Shown one piece after another: positions 1-10,949 of a stretch of DNA of 64,000 bases; position 1 is the first letter of the stretch; each line of letters starts with the position of its first letter. The stretch comes from Sternotherus odoratus (taxonomy: Eukaryota > Chordata > Testudines > Kinosternidae): the NCBI GenBank assembly GCA_032164245.1, contig JAVMKO010000001.1, positions 63,098,892 to 63,162,891 of the forward strand. The letters are read 5' to 3'. Position numbers and translations under genes: made by a program. The notes beneath the pieces were generated by a model that was not told where the DNA came from, did no database searches, and worked only from the letters and a program-made list of their open reading frames with translations.

Positions 1-1159
1 ACTCCAAAGATTTGGAAACAGTATACACATACACACTGTTTTCCACCAAAATCTGTTCTCTGACCTTAACCAACGGTGTTAAAAAAGGATTAATGAAAAC
101 CACAAGAGTATCCTATGCCAAGGCATCTCCCAGCCCTTATTACAATCTGAAAACCAAAACCAGGTATTAATGAAAATGTTGGACTATCTTAACAATAGGC
201 ATCACTACCTACATCACCTATAATAAACTTCAGACTTGAAACCTAGACACCCTAATTCCACAGATTAAAGTCAGATTCAGGCATGGTCAAATCAGTGTTT
301 TATGTTTCCACAGCACATAAATAAAGTACCCTATGGAAGAATTTCAAGGAAAAAAGAGGCCAGCTTCTTAAATCAGATGCACTGATTTGTACAAAGTGAG
401 GATCTCCCCTATTAAAAATTTCTTTGCTTTACATTAAAGAACATTAAAAAGCAAACTGTATCTTGTAAATAATTTCTCCTGTCACCTCTTATGTTATTGT
501 TCTCCCTGTCTATTGTCTTCCACTCTGAACACAATTCCATTTCATTGTTGGGTTAAATGAAGCCTGCAATTATAAAGCACTTTGCAATCCACGGGGATGA
601 AAACATGACAAAAACAAGATATTTTATAACTAACTCACCCCTTCTCCTGAAAATGAAGCTAACAAAAGAGTTTAGATTAAAGTGATGATAAATAATAACA
701 AATAAATACACCCTTATACAAGATCATAGCAAGTTGACAAGAACATTCAAAGTTAAGGAAACAGCAAATAAAGATTAGTAATGAATATTTGCCCAAACAT
801 TGTTGTTACATATACTGGTCAAAGACTTAACGTAAGCCTCAGTTGCTTTCTGGAGTTTTAATGAAGTAAACTCTTTGCATCCAAGTACAATAGTTGTAAA
901 TTCCATGGTGTTAAAATAAATTTCCTTAGTGCAAAGTATTTTGACAGTTCTCCTATTTGAAATTTTCAAAAGAAACTATATAGATATAAAAGAGCCCTAG
1001 TTCCTTCTAGATGCCCAAACATCAGCAGGAGCCAAAAATGCTTATTTCCATTTTTGTCTGGTTACCCGGGGGTTCTTTAAACCCAACGCTCTTGGTAACT
1101 TTACTCTGTGTGAGCTGATGTCATGAAATAAATCAGTAGAGACTAGGTTTGACAACTGT
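1..1159. other. AT-rich stretch, nothing recognised
   Basis: No open frame with protein-like content, no repeat termini and no RNA gene were recognised. Base composition is AT-rich, like vertebrate intergenic or intronic DNA. Confidence 0.5.
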
Positions 1160-1765
1160 CTAATCACACAAACTCAAACACCCTTGCCCTGCCCCAAGGA
1201 CCCGTCTGTGTCCCACCCCTTCTCCAAGGCCCTGCCCTAGCTAACTCCATACCCCCCTCCATACATCACTCACTCTCTCCCACCCTCACTCACTTTCACG
1301 AGGCTAGGGCAGTGGGTTGGAATGCAGGAGGTGGTGCAGGCTCTGGGCTGGGGGTTGGGGAGTAAGGGTGGTGGTGCTTACCTAGGGTGGCTCCCAAAAG
1401 CAACTGACACATCTCTCTGGAAGTGGCTCCTTGGATTAAGGGGAGCAGGGCTTCTCCTCACACTGCTGTCCCTGCTCACAGGCACTCACGCCGCAGCTCT
1501 CATTGGCCAAGGTTCCTGGCCAATGGAAGCTGAGGAGTTGGTATTCGGAGTATGGGCAGTGCGCAGAGACCCCCTAAACTCCCTCAGGGGCTGTAGGGCT
1601 GTGCCGGCCACTTCCAGGAGTGTTGTGGCGCTAAGTCAGGTAGGGAGCCTGCCTTAGCTCCGCTGCGCTGCCAGACTGTTAATGCCTAAAATCTTCCAGT
1701 TTGGCAGAAGTAGCTACTGGAAGATAGAGCGTGATTCCAGGAGATTACGGGCAAAACAGGGAGGG
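1160..1765. repeat. GC-rich interspersed repeat, hAT-like
   Basis: GC content rises sharply against the AT-rich flanks. The segment holds C-rich runs followed by a G-rich part and the paired sequences CTCATTGGCC and GGCCAATGGAAGCTG, which can fold on each other. A similar CTCCCAGTGGCC ... CCAATGGAAGCTG block occurs near 21030-21070. This module is common in turtle non-autonomous hAT repeats (family recall, not searched). The 111-codon open frame at 1322-1657 lies wholly inside it and reflects GC content, not a gene. Boundaries are approximate. Confidence 0.45.
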
Positions 1766-3800
1766 CTGGCTACCGTAATGGAGACATGGCTGTCCTAGTG
1801 ATAGATGGCTTGCATAAACAGTAGGATACAGGAGTGCGCTCACTTCAAGCTACTCTTGTCTCAAGTATTTCTACATGTTTCCATGTGTGAAATATTAATA
1901 AGTGGGCAGACCCATCTGACATTAGCTGAAATCTGAATTTTAAACTAGGAGACGATTTTTGATAATCTAGAGCCCAGTAACATGTTTAAATCACTACAAG
2001 CAGCTGGAATTCCAATTATGCTTACTACTGAAAGCAGCTACAAGGAGGCCTTTCTGAAACCTTAGCAAAACGAATAGACCAGGATGGGAGGGTCAAGTGA
2101 GTGACCTCAAGGAGTGAGCATGACCTTCTGCCTTCCTGACTTGTGGTGTTTTTTCAAAGCATGTGGTTTTTGCAAGATTGAAAGTCTTGTTGCCCAAATT
2201 AGATAGCAATAGATAGCAATAGCTAGTTAACTGGTGGAAAATTCCCTGCCTGACAGGCTGGAAATCTCTACACTTTATTTAGCTTCTGCTTTCCAGTGTT
2301 GGGTGGGGGGGAGGGGTGTATGCGTGGGGTTGTTATGAAGCTATGTAATACTAACAAATTGGATGCAAAAAATAAAATAAAGTATGAGCTCGATGGACAC
2401 TTGGATGCTTGGACATCTCAAATTTCCCAGCCGACAGCCAGCTGGCCACTGAACATTTGCAGTTGTCCACTTGAGGCCTCTTCAAGACCCTGAGTAAATA
2501 TTAATCTAGGATTTTTTGGGGATGTTCCACTAACCTGTTGTGGAACACATACTAGAATATGAATTGGAAGTCAGTTCATTTAGGTGCAACTCAAGATGCT
2601 GACTTTGACAACTTTTAATGGACAGTCAAGCTCAGAGGTGTGGCGCCAGGGACTGAGGCCATGCTATTTTCAGTGGAAGGCCCTTTGAACCTAGAATGGG
2701 CTTCTGCCAGAAGTCATTTTCCCCCTTTTCCTCAATGTGTGAGTTCAATAAAAAGGGTTCCCTTTTTTTGAAGTGTGCATGTGCAATTCATTTAGCTCTA
2801 TTAAAACTGTCATTTTAAAATTTATACATGAGCTTTTCTAACTGGTATGACCAGCAACAAGTGGTGGCTGCATTGTATACATTGAAAGAGCTAGATAACA
2901 CCAGAATTAGCAAAGATGCCAATACTGGATTTCAAGTCTGTTGCCTTATTTGATTTTTGTTTAAGGAAATCAGGCAGTTGGAATAAAACTCTGCAGAGTC
3001 AGCGTACAGAACTTCTACTTTTCAAAAGCTGACTTTTCCATCTTAAAGTGTAATCCAAAATTTACATTTTGTTTGGAATAAAAAACCCTCCTAAAAATCC
3101 CTAGCATCATAAGGAAAAGAGATGGTTAATCTTATAGAAACATGTCTTGTTAAAAATCTATTTCAGGCTATAACTACCATGAGATTACTTCATTTTATGG
3201 CACTCCCACATATTTTCTCTTTGTAGATACAGCACTTCAAGCATAACTATTTACATGTTTGGTGCACTAACATCTTGGATTGCTGTTAGCAGTAGCCTTG
3301 ACTTCCTCTAAATGGGCATGTAGTGGGAGGAATGTGGGAGTAAATGGATTGTTCTTACTTTTGATTTCTGGAGGCCAGAAAAGGATTGATTTGACCTCTC
3401 ATCCTCAGGGGAAGTCTTTGCAACACAGGATTTAGGCACATTAGGGAAGCAATGTGTTTGCAAGAAGTCTGTTCTGCCACTCCCATGCTGTACTTACTCT
3501 GAGAATAAGTAGGATTCCAGTCACCAAGAGCTGCCAATATGGCACCTTTCACTATCACTAAATTATCACCATTTACCAAATATATCGATCAGAACCATCC
3601 TTGTGAAGTACCACTCCTTTCCTTTCTGTACCTATTTATAGGAGATAACCAGGGTAGCTACAGATCTTAGAAGGATTTATTGGTCCTTGCAAGGAAATGT
3701 GTCTATTTCCAAATAGAGTTTCAACTAGAAAAAAAAATCATGCCCACTTTCAAAGCTAACAATTTTGCCAATATTCATTACAAGTTACACAAAATACCTT
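1766..3800. other. No gene or element recognised
   Basis: Unique-looking AT-rich sequence. It contains only a trivial duplicated AGATAGCAAT near 2200-2220. Confidence 0.45.
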
Positions 3801-3814
3801 GGCATACTGGACTT

Positions 3815-3900
3815 TATTGTATCAGTCCTTTGCTACAGTGTACTAAAGGAGACCCATGTTCAATTCTCCTCGCTACCTCGAGAGAGGATTAGAACAGGGG
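3815..3900 (+). repeat. Unclassified repeat fragment with box-B-like motif
   Basis: The segment has GGAGACCCATGTTCAATTC followed by GAGAGGATTAGAACAGGGG. The same order (GGGAGACCCAGGATCAATTG then GGATTTGAACAGGGA) is seen at about 11260-11320, and a relative lies at 14325-14350. The GTTCAATTC core resembles a pol III box B. The LTR at 3901 abuts it directly and may have inserted into it. Confidence 0.4.
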
Positions 3901-4543
3901 TGTAACAGGGCACACCCCACAAGAACCCCCTTGGCTGAGTAAATGTGCCTGCACTCTCTTGGTTTGTCCCTGCTCCAGGATAGAGCAGTGGCCCTAGGCT
4001 CCCTTCCTGGAGACAACATCTTCAGCCTGTCATATCCTTTCTTGTCACCGCTCTCCATTTGGGCCACCACAGTTCAGTTTCCACTCTGGGGTATCTCAAT
4101 GTTCACACCACTTCCACCAGTGGCTAATGAGGGGATGGAGGAGACCCAGGCCTGTCCACTAATCCAGGTCCCAAACCAGGGACCTCATAGATAGAAAAAG
4201 GGACACAGTGGATCACTGCTATGTCACACTGCTGCTTTAATTGCTTGGCCTACTTCCCCATGGCTCCACATCACCATCACTCTCACCTCAGGGCTTTGTC
4301 CTAATGGAGTCCCAGCAACCACCTCAGGTCTCCTTCTCGCTCTCCACAGCTTCTGGCAGGACTGCCCTCTCTGAGGCTCTGCAGCCCCATTCATCAGCCA
4401 GCCACACTCCTCCAACTCTAGCAAGGAACTAAACTGTGTTTGGCCCTGTAGCTCTTCTTATACTAGGCTGCTGGGCCCTTATTGGCTGTGTCCCATACAG
4501 CCACTCTAGGCAGCTTGGAGGACCCTCTCCACTGCCCTTTTCT
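3901..4543 (-). mobile_element. Truncated solo LTR, family A, copy 1
   Basis: On the plus strand the left edge is TGTAACAGGGCACAC, matching the ACAGGGGACACTC edge of the LTR at 28843. The interior (read on the minus strand) shares GTCCTCCA.GCT..CCTAGAG, CCAAT..GGGCCCAGCAG and an AT-rich TATA position (GTATAAGAAGAGCTAC) with the copies at 28843-29568 and 39853-40527. The LTR's 5' edge (TGTGACAG in the other copies) is missing, so the copy is truncated where the inverted repeat at 4544 starts. No retroviral coding sequence accompanies it. Confidence 0.6.
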
Positions 4544-4753
4544 GGGAAACCTTACATCAAAATATCCCATAGTTCAGTGGTTAGAGTACCCTCCGGAGAG
4601 GATATAGATCCCCTGCGATGGGGTGTGGCAGGGCCATGCGGCCTCCAGAAGGGAGACTCAAAGGATCTGGTATACCCCATCACAAAGGCTCTGTCACCTC
4701 TTAGAAGAGTACTCTAACCACTGAACTATGGGATATTCTGATGTAAGGTTCCC
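4544..4753. repeat. Foldback repeat with 48-bp arms and tRNA-like box A
   Basis: Left arm 4544-4591 (GGGAAACCTTACATCA... to ...GGTTAGAGTAC) is the near-perfect reverse complement of right arm 4706-4753, with a spacer of about 114 bp. The arms contain TAGTTCAGTGGTTAGAGTA, which fits a pol III box A (TRGYNNARNGG). The same ATCCCATAG.TCAG.GGTTAG motif recurs singly at about 11550 and, more diverged, at about 14425. It could be a MITE or two tRNA-like units inserted head to head; no clear TSD was seen. Confidence 0.65.
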
Positions 4754-4830
4754 CACAATCTCTCCTGTTTAAACTACTCCACTGTGGACAAATTATTAGG
4801 GAAACTTTGGACCCGGGGGACTGGACCCTA

Positions 4831-5083
4831 GGGGTACATCTAAACAGCCTGTAGCAGCAAGTCTCAGAGCCCGGGTCAACAGATTTGGCCTCATGCTTCG
4901 GTGTTAAAAACAGCCATGTAAAAGTTGCAACTCAGGCTGTGAAGCCCAGCTCCCCCCAGGCTTCAGAGCCTAAGCTGTAACATCTATACCACTATTTTTA
5001 GTTCTGTAGAGTGAGCCCCCCTGAGCCCAAGTCTGTTGACTGGAGCTCTGAGACTCTACACCTTGCTGTCAAGGTATACGTTA
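4831..5083. mobile_element. Palindromic MITE
   Basis: The left half has GGGTACATCTAAACAGCC, TCTCAGAGCCCGGGTCAACAG and GTTAAAAACAGCCATGTA. The right half carries their diverged complements: AACATCTATACCACTATTTTTAG, AGTCTGTTGACTGGAGCTCTGAGA, and TTGCTGTCAAGGTATACG. This arrangement matches a common reptilian terminal-inverted-repeat MITE (recall). It has no coding capacity. Confidence 0.5.
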
Positions 5084-6111
5084 AGTCCCCCCAGGTGCGT
5101 GCCCTCACCACCACACCACAGCATCTGCAATAAAACTAGACAAATCTTTCTTTCCTTTTACCCAAGCACCTGCAGTCCCATCCCGATTACTTGTATCAAG
5201 CAAATAAACTTAATGTGTATCTGGAGCATTTTATTAAACACAAGAACACACAATCAAATCTAATTATAGCATGACCAATTATTCTGAATTATTTGGCTTT
5301 ACTGGGCATGATTGCACACTGAACGAAACATCTGTAGCCTAAACAATAAAATTGACACAAGCAATTAAATTGTTTAAAGAACATGCAACTCTGTATAAGA
5401 CAAAATCACTTACAAATAAATCTTGAGGGAAAAATAGCCAATGCAGACCTTGCTGGTTCTTAACCAACTCTGAAACTGTTCCCTGTCACATTCAGCCTTA
5501 CCCTGAGCCTTACACCCTGCCTAGCAATTTAAGATTTGTTGTTGTTCTGACAGGACCAGAATATGATATATAAAATGTTTTCTCTCTGCTGGTCACCTCT
5601 ATATGTGTGGCTGTTTGATATGTAAATACAATGTATAGCAACCACCACAGCTGTAATGGGCTTGTGATATTCCACTAGCTGTCAAGAGTCTCTTTAGTGC
5701 AAAGAACCTTGGTATGGAGCCAAGAAGAGGAGAATTATGCAAAGAGCAGTAAATTATTGTCACTGCCTCTGAAAACAGAACATTTTCATTCATAGTACTC
5801 TTATTTCTAGTATTGAGAAGCAATGTTAGAACAGTCTAATATCTACACAGGAATTCTAGAGTAGTCTGACTATATTTTAGATTATTTTGGATGAGATGTA
5901 AAATCCAGGTTCTGACCACTTATACTGAAGTATGAAATGTTTCAGTATTATTCAGCATTCCTAGATTGCCTCTGGTTTCAACCTGATATGAGATTCTTCT
6001 TTACTTCATGTATTAGGCCCCTATCCTACAAGATGTTCCTACAGACAATTGCAAAAGTACAGTCACACCCGGGAGCACAGAGCAGGTATTTAAAATAAGC
6101 TGATGATAAAA
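5084..6111. other. No gene or element recognised
   Basis: AT-rich sequence without repeat termini or protein-like frames. Confidence 0.45.
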
Positions 6112-6832
6112 TAGAATGTTCTTAAAAATGGCCACTGACAGAGATTCTACAACCTCCCTGGGCAATTTGTTCCAGTGCTTAACTACCCTAACACTTAGGA
6201 AGTGTTTCCTAGTGTCCAAGCTGAACCTCCCTTGCTACAATTTAAGTCCATTGTTTCTTGTTTTATCTGTAGAGATTAATGGGAACAATTTTTCACCCTC
6301 TTCCTTCTAATAACCTTTTTATGTACTTGAAAAGTATGATCAAGCCCATTTCATTCTTTTCTTCTCAAGCCTAAACAAACTCAGTTTTTTCAATATTTCT
6401 TCCTAGATCATATTTTCTAGACCTTTCATCATTTTGTTGCCCTCCACCAACCCTTTCTAATTTGTCCACATCCTTCCCAAAAATATTGCAGTCAAAACTG
6501 GACACAGTACTCCACTGAGGCCTTATCAACACAGAGCAGAGCAGAAGAATTACGTCTTGCTTACAACACGCCTGCTAATACATCCCAGAATGATGTTACC
6601 TTTTTTTACAACAGCATTTCACTGGTGACTCATACTTAGCTTGTGATTCACTGTGAACTCCAGATCCATTTCTGCAGTACTCCTTCCTAGGCACTCATTT
6701 CCCATCTTGTATGTGTTCAACTGATTGTTCCTTCCTAATTGGAGTACTTTGCATTTGTCCTTACTGAATTTCATACTATTTAGTTCAGATCATTTCTCCA
6801 GTTTGTCCAGATCATTTTGAATTTCAAAGCAC
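6112..6832 (-). mobile_element. CR1 LINE, old 3' fragment
   Basis: Read on the minus strand this is the CR1 3' region. Landmarks on the plus strand are GATTCTACAACCTCCCTGGGC, TTGTTCCAGTGCTTAACTACC, GTTGCCCTCC, AACTGGACACAGTACTCCA and CCAGATCCATTTCTGCAGTA, in the same order as in the copies at 20616 and 44306. It is more diverged than those copies, and the terminal ATTCTATGAT octamers are not visible. The reading frame is broken throughout (peptide [20 protein letters not shown] is the clearest CR1 remnant). Confidence 0.8.
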
Positions 6833-7904
6833 TATGCAGATGTTTCTCTTCAGGTCCTCTCTTGTGCCGTGAGGTTGGCACAAAATGATTGCCATGTTCC
6901 ATCCCAGATTGTCTTTTAGGGGCAGGTGAATGATCAACATGACCCATATCCACAGATACTTACACATACTGAGAAGCACTGTACTCCATAAATGGGCTTC
7001 AAAGGTACTGTTTAAGACTAGTAAGCATATAGAATCTGGTCCTGTGTGAGCAGTCTATCAAAAAGGATCCTTTAAGATAAAAGGTGCTGAATAAATGGAA
7101 GTTATTTTTATTACTTATCTGAGCTTAGCACTGTAAGCAAGGTAGATGAGGTTTTCAAAAAAAGATGTATTCTTATTCAGAGAAGTTAGGCTAACAATCA
7201 ATTTTAGTGTACTTGTGATTTTCAGGATATTCCCTTCCTTTCCTAAAAATAATTATGGGTGTTAAAGCCAGATATTCTAAATACATAAACTTTAATTAAA
7301 AACTAGGTGTTACTATTAGATGGCTAATTTTCCCCTTATTTCTTAATTAATTTAGCTACCGGTAGTCTGATCCCTAGGTTGTCATTTATTAAACAGTTGA
7401 TTTTTTTCCCCCATCTAACTCTAATTTTCATTAGCAGGACCACATCAGAGGAGACTTCATACCACTGTACTTTTAAAAATGTTCCAAGATCATAACTGTA
7501 GTTTAGGTCTGAACAAATCAAAAATCGACCAATTTCCAGACCCAGATCCAATAACCATGACCCGTGCCGGATAAGAGATTTCCAAAATAAACCCATCACT
7601 TTCACCATTATAAGCAGAAAATTTCAAAATGATCTCAGAAGGATCTGAATAAAGACTGTGTGCTAAAAGATATCTAAGATATATGCTAGATTTTGAAAGA
7701 AGAGAGAGAAGTTATCTGCTAGATGTCTGGCTAATAAATATTTATAGGTAACCTGAATTACACACTTCACAAGGTTGTAAACCCAAACTAGTTTGCTTTT
7801 AGAAATTACAGATTGCTTATTTTTATTTCTTTTATTGCATGCTTTAGAGTTTAGAGTCTGAAATTTTCAGGAGACACAGTAAATCCCATTTGGATAGACA
7901 TTAG
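6833..7904. other. No gene or element recognised
   Basis: AT-rich sequence. Nothing supportable beyond short A/T runs. Confidence 0.45.
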
Positions 7905-8100
7905 GAATATTAATGTATTCCAGTAATTTTTGCACATTTACTGTGCCATAGACTTCTTGGGCAGTATGTAGAATGTATCATGATTGGTAGACTATTTTTC
8001 CAGGTGCAAAGTGCGATGGGGTGCCATACTGAGAATGCCTGGGTTAGTGTTTTTGTTGTGTGGTATGTGGTTGCGGTGAATATTTGCTTCAGATTCGGGG

Positions 8101-8475
8101 GCTGTCTGTAAGCCAGGAACCTATCCTTGTGACAAAGCCCAGTACCAACTCTGTCCACATATCTATGCAAGGGGCACCATCATAGGACCTAATCACATCA
8201 GTCACGCCATCAGGAGCTCATTCATCTGCACATCTACCAATGTGATATATGCCATCATGTGGCAGCAATGCCCCTCTGCCATGTACATTGGACAAACCAA
8301 ACAGCCTCTACGCAAAAGAATAAATGGACACAAATCTGACATCAGGAATCATAACATTCAAAAACCAGTAGAACACTTCGATCTCTCTGGTCACTCAATA
8401 ACAGACTTAAAAGTGGCAATTCTTCACCAAAATCTTTCAAAAACATTCTCCAAAACTTCTGAAAACTGGAATTAA
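8101..8475 (+). pseudogene. PLE GIY-YIG endonuclease, C-terminal remnant
   Basis: In frame from about 8101 to the TAA at 8473-8475, roughly 124 codons. Reading begins with PGTYPCDKAQYQLCPHIYAR (a Cys-containing linker), continues TCTSTNVIYAIMWQQCPSAM, then YIGQTKQPLRKRINGHKSDI and HFDLSGHSITDLKVAIL. These correspond to the GIY-YIG nuclease core of Penelope-like elements: the V-I-Y-A-I strand (GIY position), YIGQT (YIG position) and the Arg-rich helix LRKRINGHK. In living PLEs this domain nicks target DNA for priming. The true domain start lies upstream of any initiation codon, so no separate gene start is expected. The RT part is absent, and the upstream sequence is in inverted orientation. 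It is a retroelement fossil, not a host gene. Confidence 0.8.
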
Positions 8476-8807
8476 TTTGAAAACTGGGTGCAATTAAATT
8501 AAGCTTGAATAAAGACTGGGAGTGGCTGGGTCATTACACAAACTTCAGTCTATTTCCCCATGTTAAGTATCCTCCTACTGTTACTCACAGCTTCTTGTCA
8601 ACTGTTTGAAATGGGCCATCCTGATTATCACTACAAAAGATTTTTTTTCCTCCTGCTGATAATAGTTCACCTTAATTCATTAGCCACTTAAAGTTGTCAT
8701 GGCAACCTCTACCTTTTCTTGATCTCTCTCTGTGTGTGTATATATATATAATATGTATCTTCCTACTGTATGTCCCACTCTATGCATCTGATTAAGTGGG
8801 TTCTAGC

Positions 8808-8930
8808 TAGGGTAACCAGGTGTCCCAATTTTATAGGGATAGTCCCAATATTTGGCACATTTTCTTATATAGGTACCTATTACCCTCACCCTGTGACCTG
8901 ATTTTTCATACTTGCTATCTGTGCACCCTA
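8808..8930. mobile_element. hAT MITE (TAGGGTRACCAG type) with exact TSD
   Basis: A 123-bp element begins TAGGGTAACCAGGTGTCCC and ends GTGCACCCTA, so the termini are inverted repeats. It is flanked by an exact 8-bp TSD, GTTCTAGC, at 8800-8807 and 8931-8938. The 8-bp TSD indicates the hAT superfamily. It interrupts the PLE 3' UTR at the AAGTGGGTTCTAGCCC site, so it is younger than the PLE. A second member lies at 52650-52785. Confidence 0.9.
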
Positions 8931-9199
8931 GTTCTAGCCCATGAAAGTTTATGCCCAAATAAATTTGTTAGTCTCTAAGGTGCTACAAGTACTCCTTGTT
9001 CTTTTAACTAAAGACTGTTTGTCTTAAGTTTGTAGTAGTGATGGAATAGAGTGCTGGCTTGCAAAAATCTCTCTGGTAACTTCCATAAGATTGGCAGGTC
9101 CTCAGTCCATAATGCAAGATACTATTTTTAGTTGTAAATCCACAGTCTGGAGAATTAGAGGAAGAAAGAGGCAAAATGGAGATATCTCTGTGGATTACC

Positions 9200-9855
9200 A
9201 CGGACTCGCAGGGGCGAAAAAAAATTGCAGGCCTGTTATTTACCAGGCTGCACGTGGCAATAAACTATAGTGGTAAGGGATGCAAGGAGAGTGTGGGTCA
9301 GGACACGAGCTGCAGACGCACACACACAACTAAAATTAATCAATTTAAAGTTTTATTGGGGATAATTACAAGGGGTAAGGGAGCAGTTTTTTGATTAACT
9401 AATAGACTTAATGAAACTTAAAACACAATGACTAAAATACCTACTAACAATATTTACAAACAAAGATGCAACATTTAGTAATAATTGATACTTACAAATA
9501 CAAAGCAACATGTAACGACCGGCAAACGTAGAAGCTCTGTTTGAAAACACGTGAGCTGAGAGAGAGGCTTCGAGTTGATCAGGCTCGGTTACGGGGATAC
9601 ACGGATACACGGGATTCATTTTCGTTTTCCTCTCTCTGTCTGCACATGGCAGACAGACCCATAAGTACCAACTATGACATCACAGAAGTGTCATAGGGGA
9701 CAGGACCCAAACCTTGTTTGTGTTTGCTTCTGATTGGCACAAGCAAAGTTTACACCAAGTAGGGGAGCAGGTGCCTCAAAGTCTGGCTTCGCCCCCAAAG
9801 GTGAGGGTAAGCACATTGTTATAGAATCCGGGCGAAACTGAATGACAAAAGAAGA
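9200..9855 (-). repeat. LTR-like repeat, unclassified
   Basis: The segment is richer in CpG than its flanks. On the minus strand it shows a polyadenylation signal (CCCCAATAAAACTTTAAA, about 9345-9362) followed by a GT-rich tail, as expected for an R-U5 end. No convincing TG...CA edges or TSD were found, so the LTR label is tentative. Confidence 0.35.
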
Positions 9856-9859
9856 GGCC

Positions 9860-10480
9860 AGGGCAATACCGGTATGGGCAAGTGTTTACAGGATGCAGAC
9901 AGAAACTATCTGAACAATCTCCACTGTCTTTTATATCCTTCACCATCTGCATGGAAATGTACTGTCCTAAACAAAGCTCACAACCCCTGTGTATGGAAAG
10001 TTAGTGGCTCAAGATGGAGTCCAGGGTCACATGAGCATATAATTCACCCCTACGTGTTTTGCTGACTCACAGTGGATTGGCTCCTCACTGTCTGAGGCAT
10101 CCAGAGGAAAGGCCTACTGGGTTAGATGAGATTCTTCAATGGCCTATTGTGAGAGTCCTTAATGGGCTACCAGCATATAACTGTCTAGCCCTAATATAAG
10201 CCTATCTGGGGTTCGGGGTGCTACCCAGGAATACAATACATGTTTAAGATTCAAGTACATAGCGAATATTCATAACTTGAGCTATACAGATGATACATAC
10301 ATATAAACAAGATAATCATAACTTTTCTATTGATATCTTAAATGTCATTGTACAAGATTTATGGTACTCATGTAACAGTGGTAAGAGTGGTGATATAAAT
10401 GGCCACCTTTCTTACACACAGCATCACAAAGTGTGTAAGAATAACACAATATCTATAAAATACTCTGTCATAGACTGAAA
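9860..10480. repeat. Probable retroelement-derived repeat
   Basis: Sequences such as TTTTATATCCTTCACCATC and ATATTCATAACTTGAGC ... GATACATACATATAAACAAG resemble the U3 region of turtle endogenous LTRs (recall). There is no coding sequence and no defined edges. Support is weak. Confidence 0.3.
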
Positions 10481-10949
10481 TAGTTGCACCACCAAAATTT
10501 GGGAGCGCAGCAACACTGCATATTTACAGCACTAGCTCAGGATTTCATATTTACACATATTGTTGAACAGCCTGCATACTGGGCTATTCATGAATCTACT
10601 CCTAAGAATGGACAATGATAAACTGATAACGTTAACACTTGGGATATTTAAAATCAGACTGGATAAAACCCCAGAGCAGGGGATGATTCTGCATTCTTCA
10701 TTGTTTAGGAGGAGGATAAATTAAATTAAATTATATCAAATCAAATCAAAATCAAAGGGGGCCTTTCTATGTGGACTTCATTGCAGGACTGGGGTTGTAG
10801 AGTACAATCTATGAAAGAATTGAGGCATTGCAATGCTGAGCAACACAGCACCAAACTAAAAACCTAAAAAAAGAGAAAAATTACAGCAAAAACACTGTGA
10901 TCCACAAAGCCAAGTAAGTTGCTGAAGCTCCCTAAGAAATGAATGGGAG
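10481..10949. other. No gene; short AAATTA/ATCAAA simple repeat
   Basis: Nothing recognised except a simple A-rich run at about 10718-10757 made of AAATTA then ATCAA units. Confidence 0.5.

Larger units (their letters stand above)
7905..9003 (+). mobile_element. Penelope-like retroelement (family 1), rearranged 3' part
   Basis: The 3' end has the diagnostic GATTATCACTACAAAAG, CATGGCAACC, ATCTGATTAAGTGGG, CCCATGAAAGTTTATGCCC and GTTAGTCTCTAAGGTGC series, and it ends near 9003. Upstream on the plus strand lies GIY-YIG endonuclease coding sequence (8101-8475). Immediately 5' of it, roughly 7910-8140, the minus strand encodes AYRQPPNLKQ, a motif that in PLEs normally precedes the GIY-YIG domain on the same strand. 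So the 5' portion appears inverted, with a junction near 8105-8125. A hAT MITE is nested at 8808-8930. The element is dead. Confidence 0.75.
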
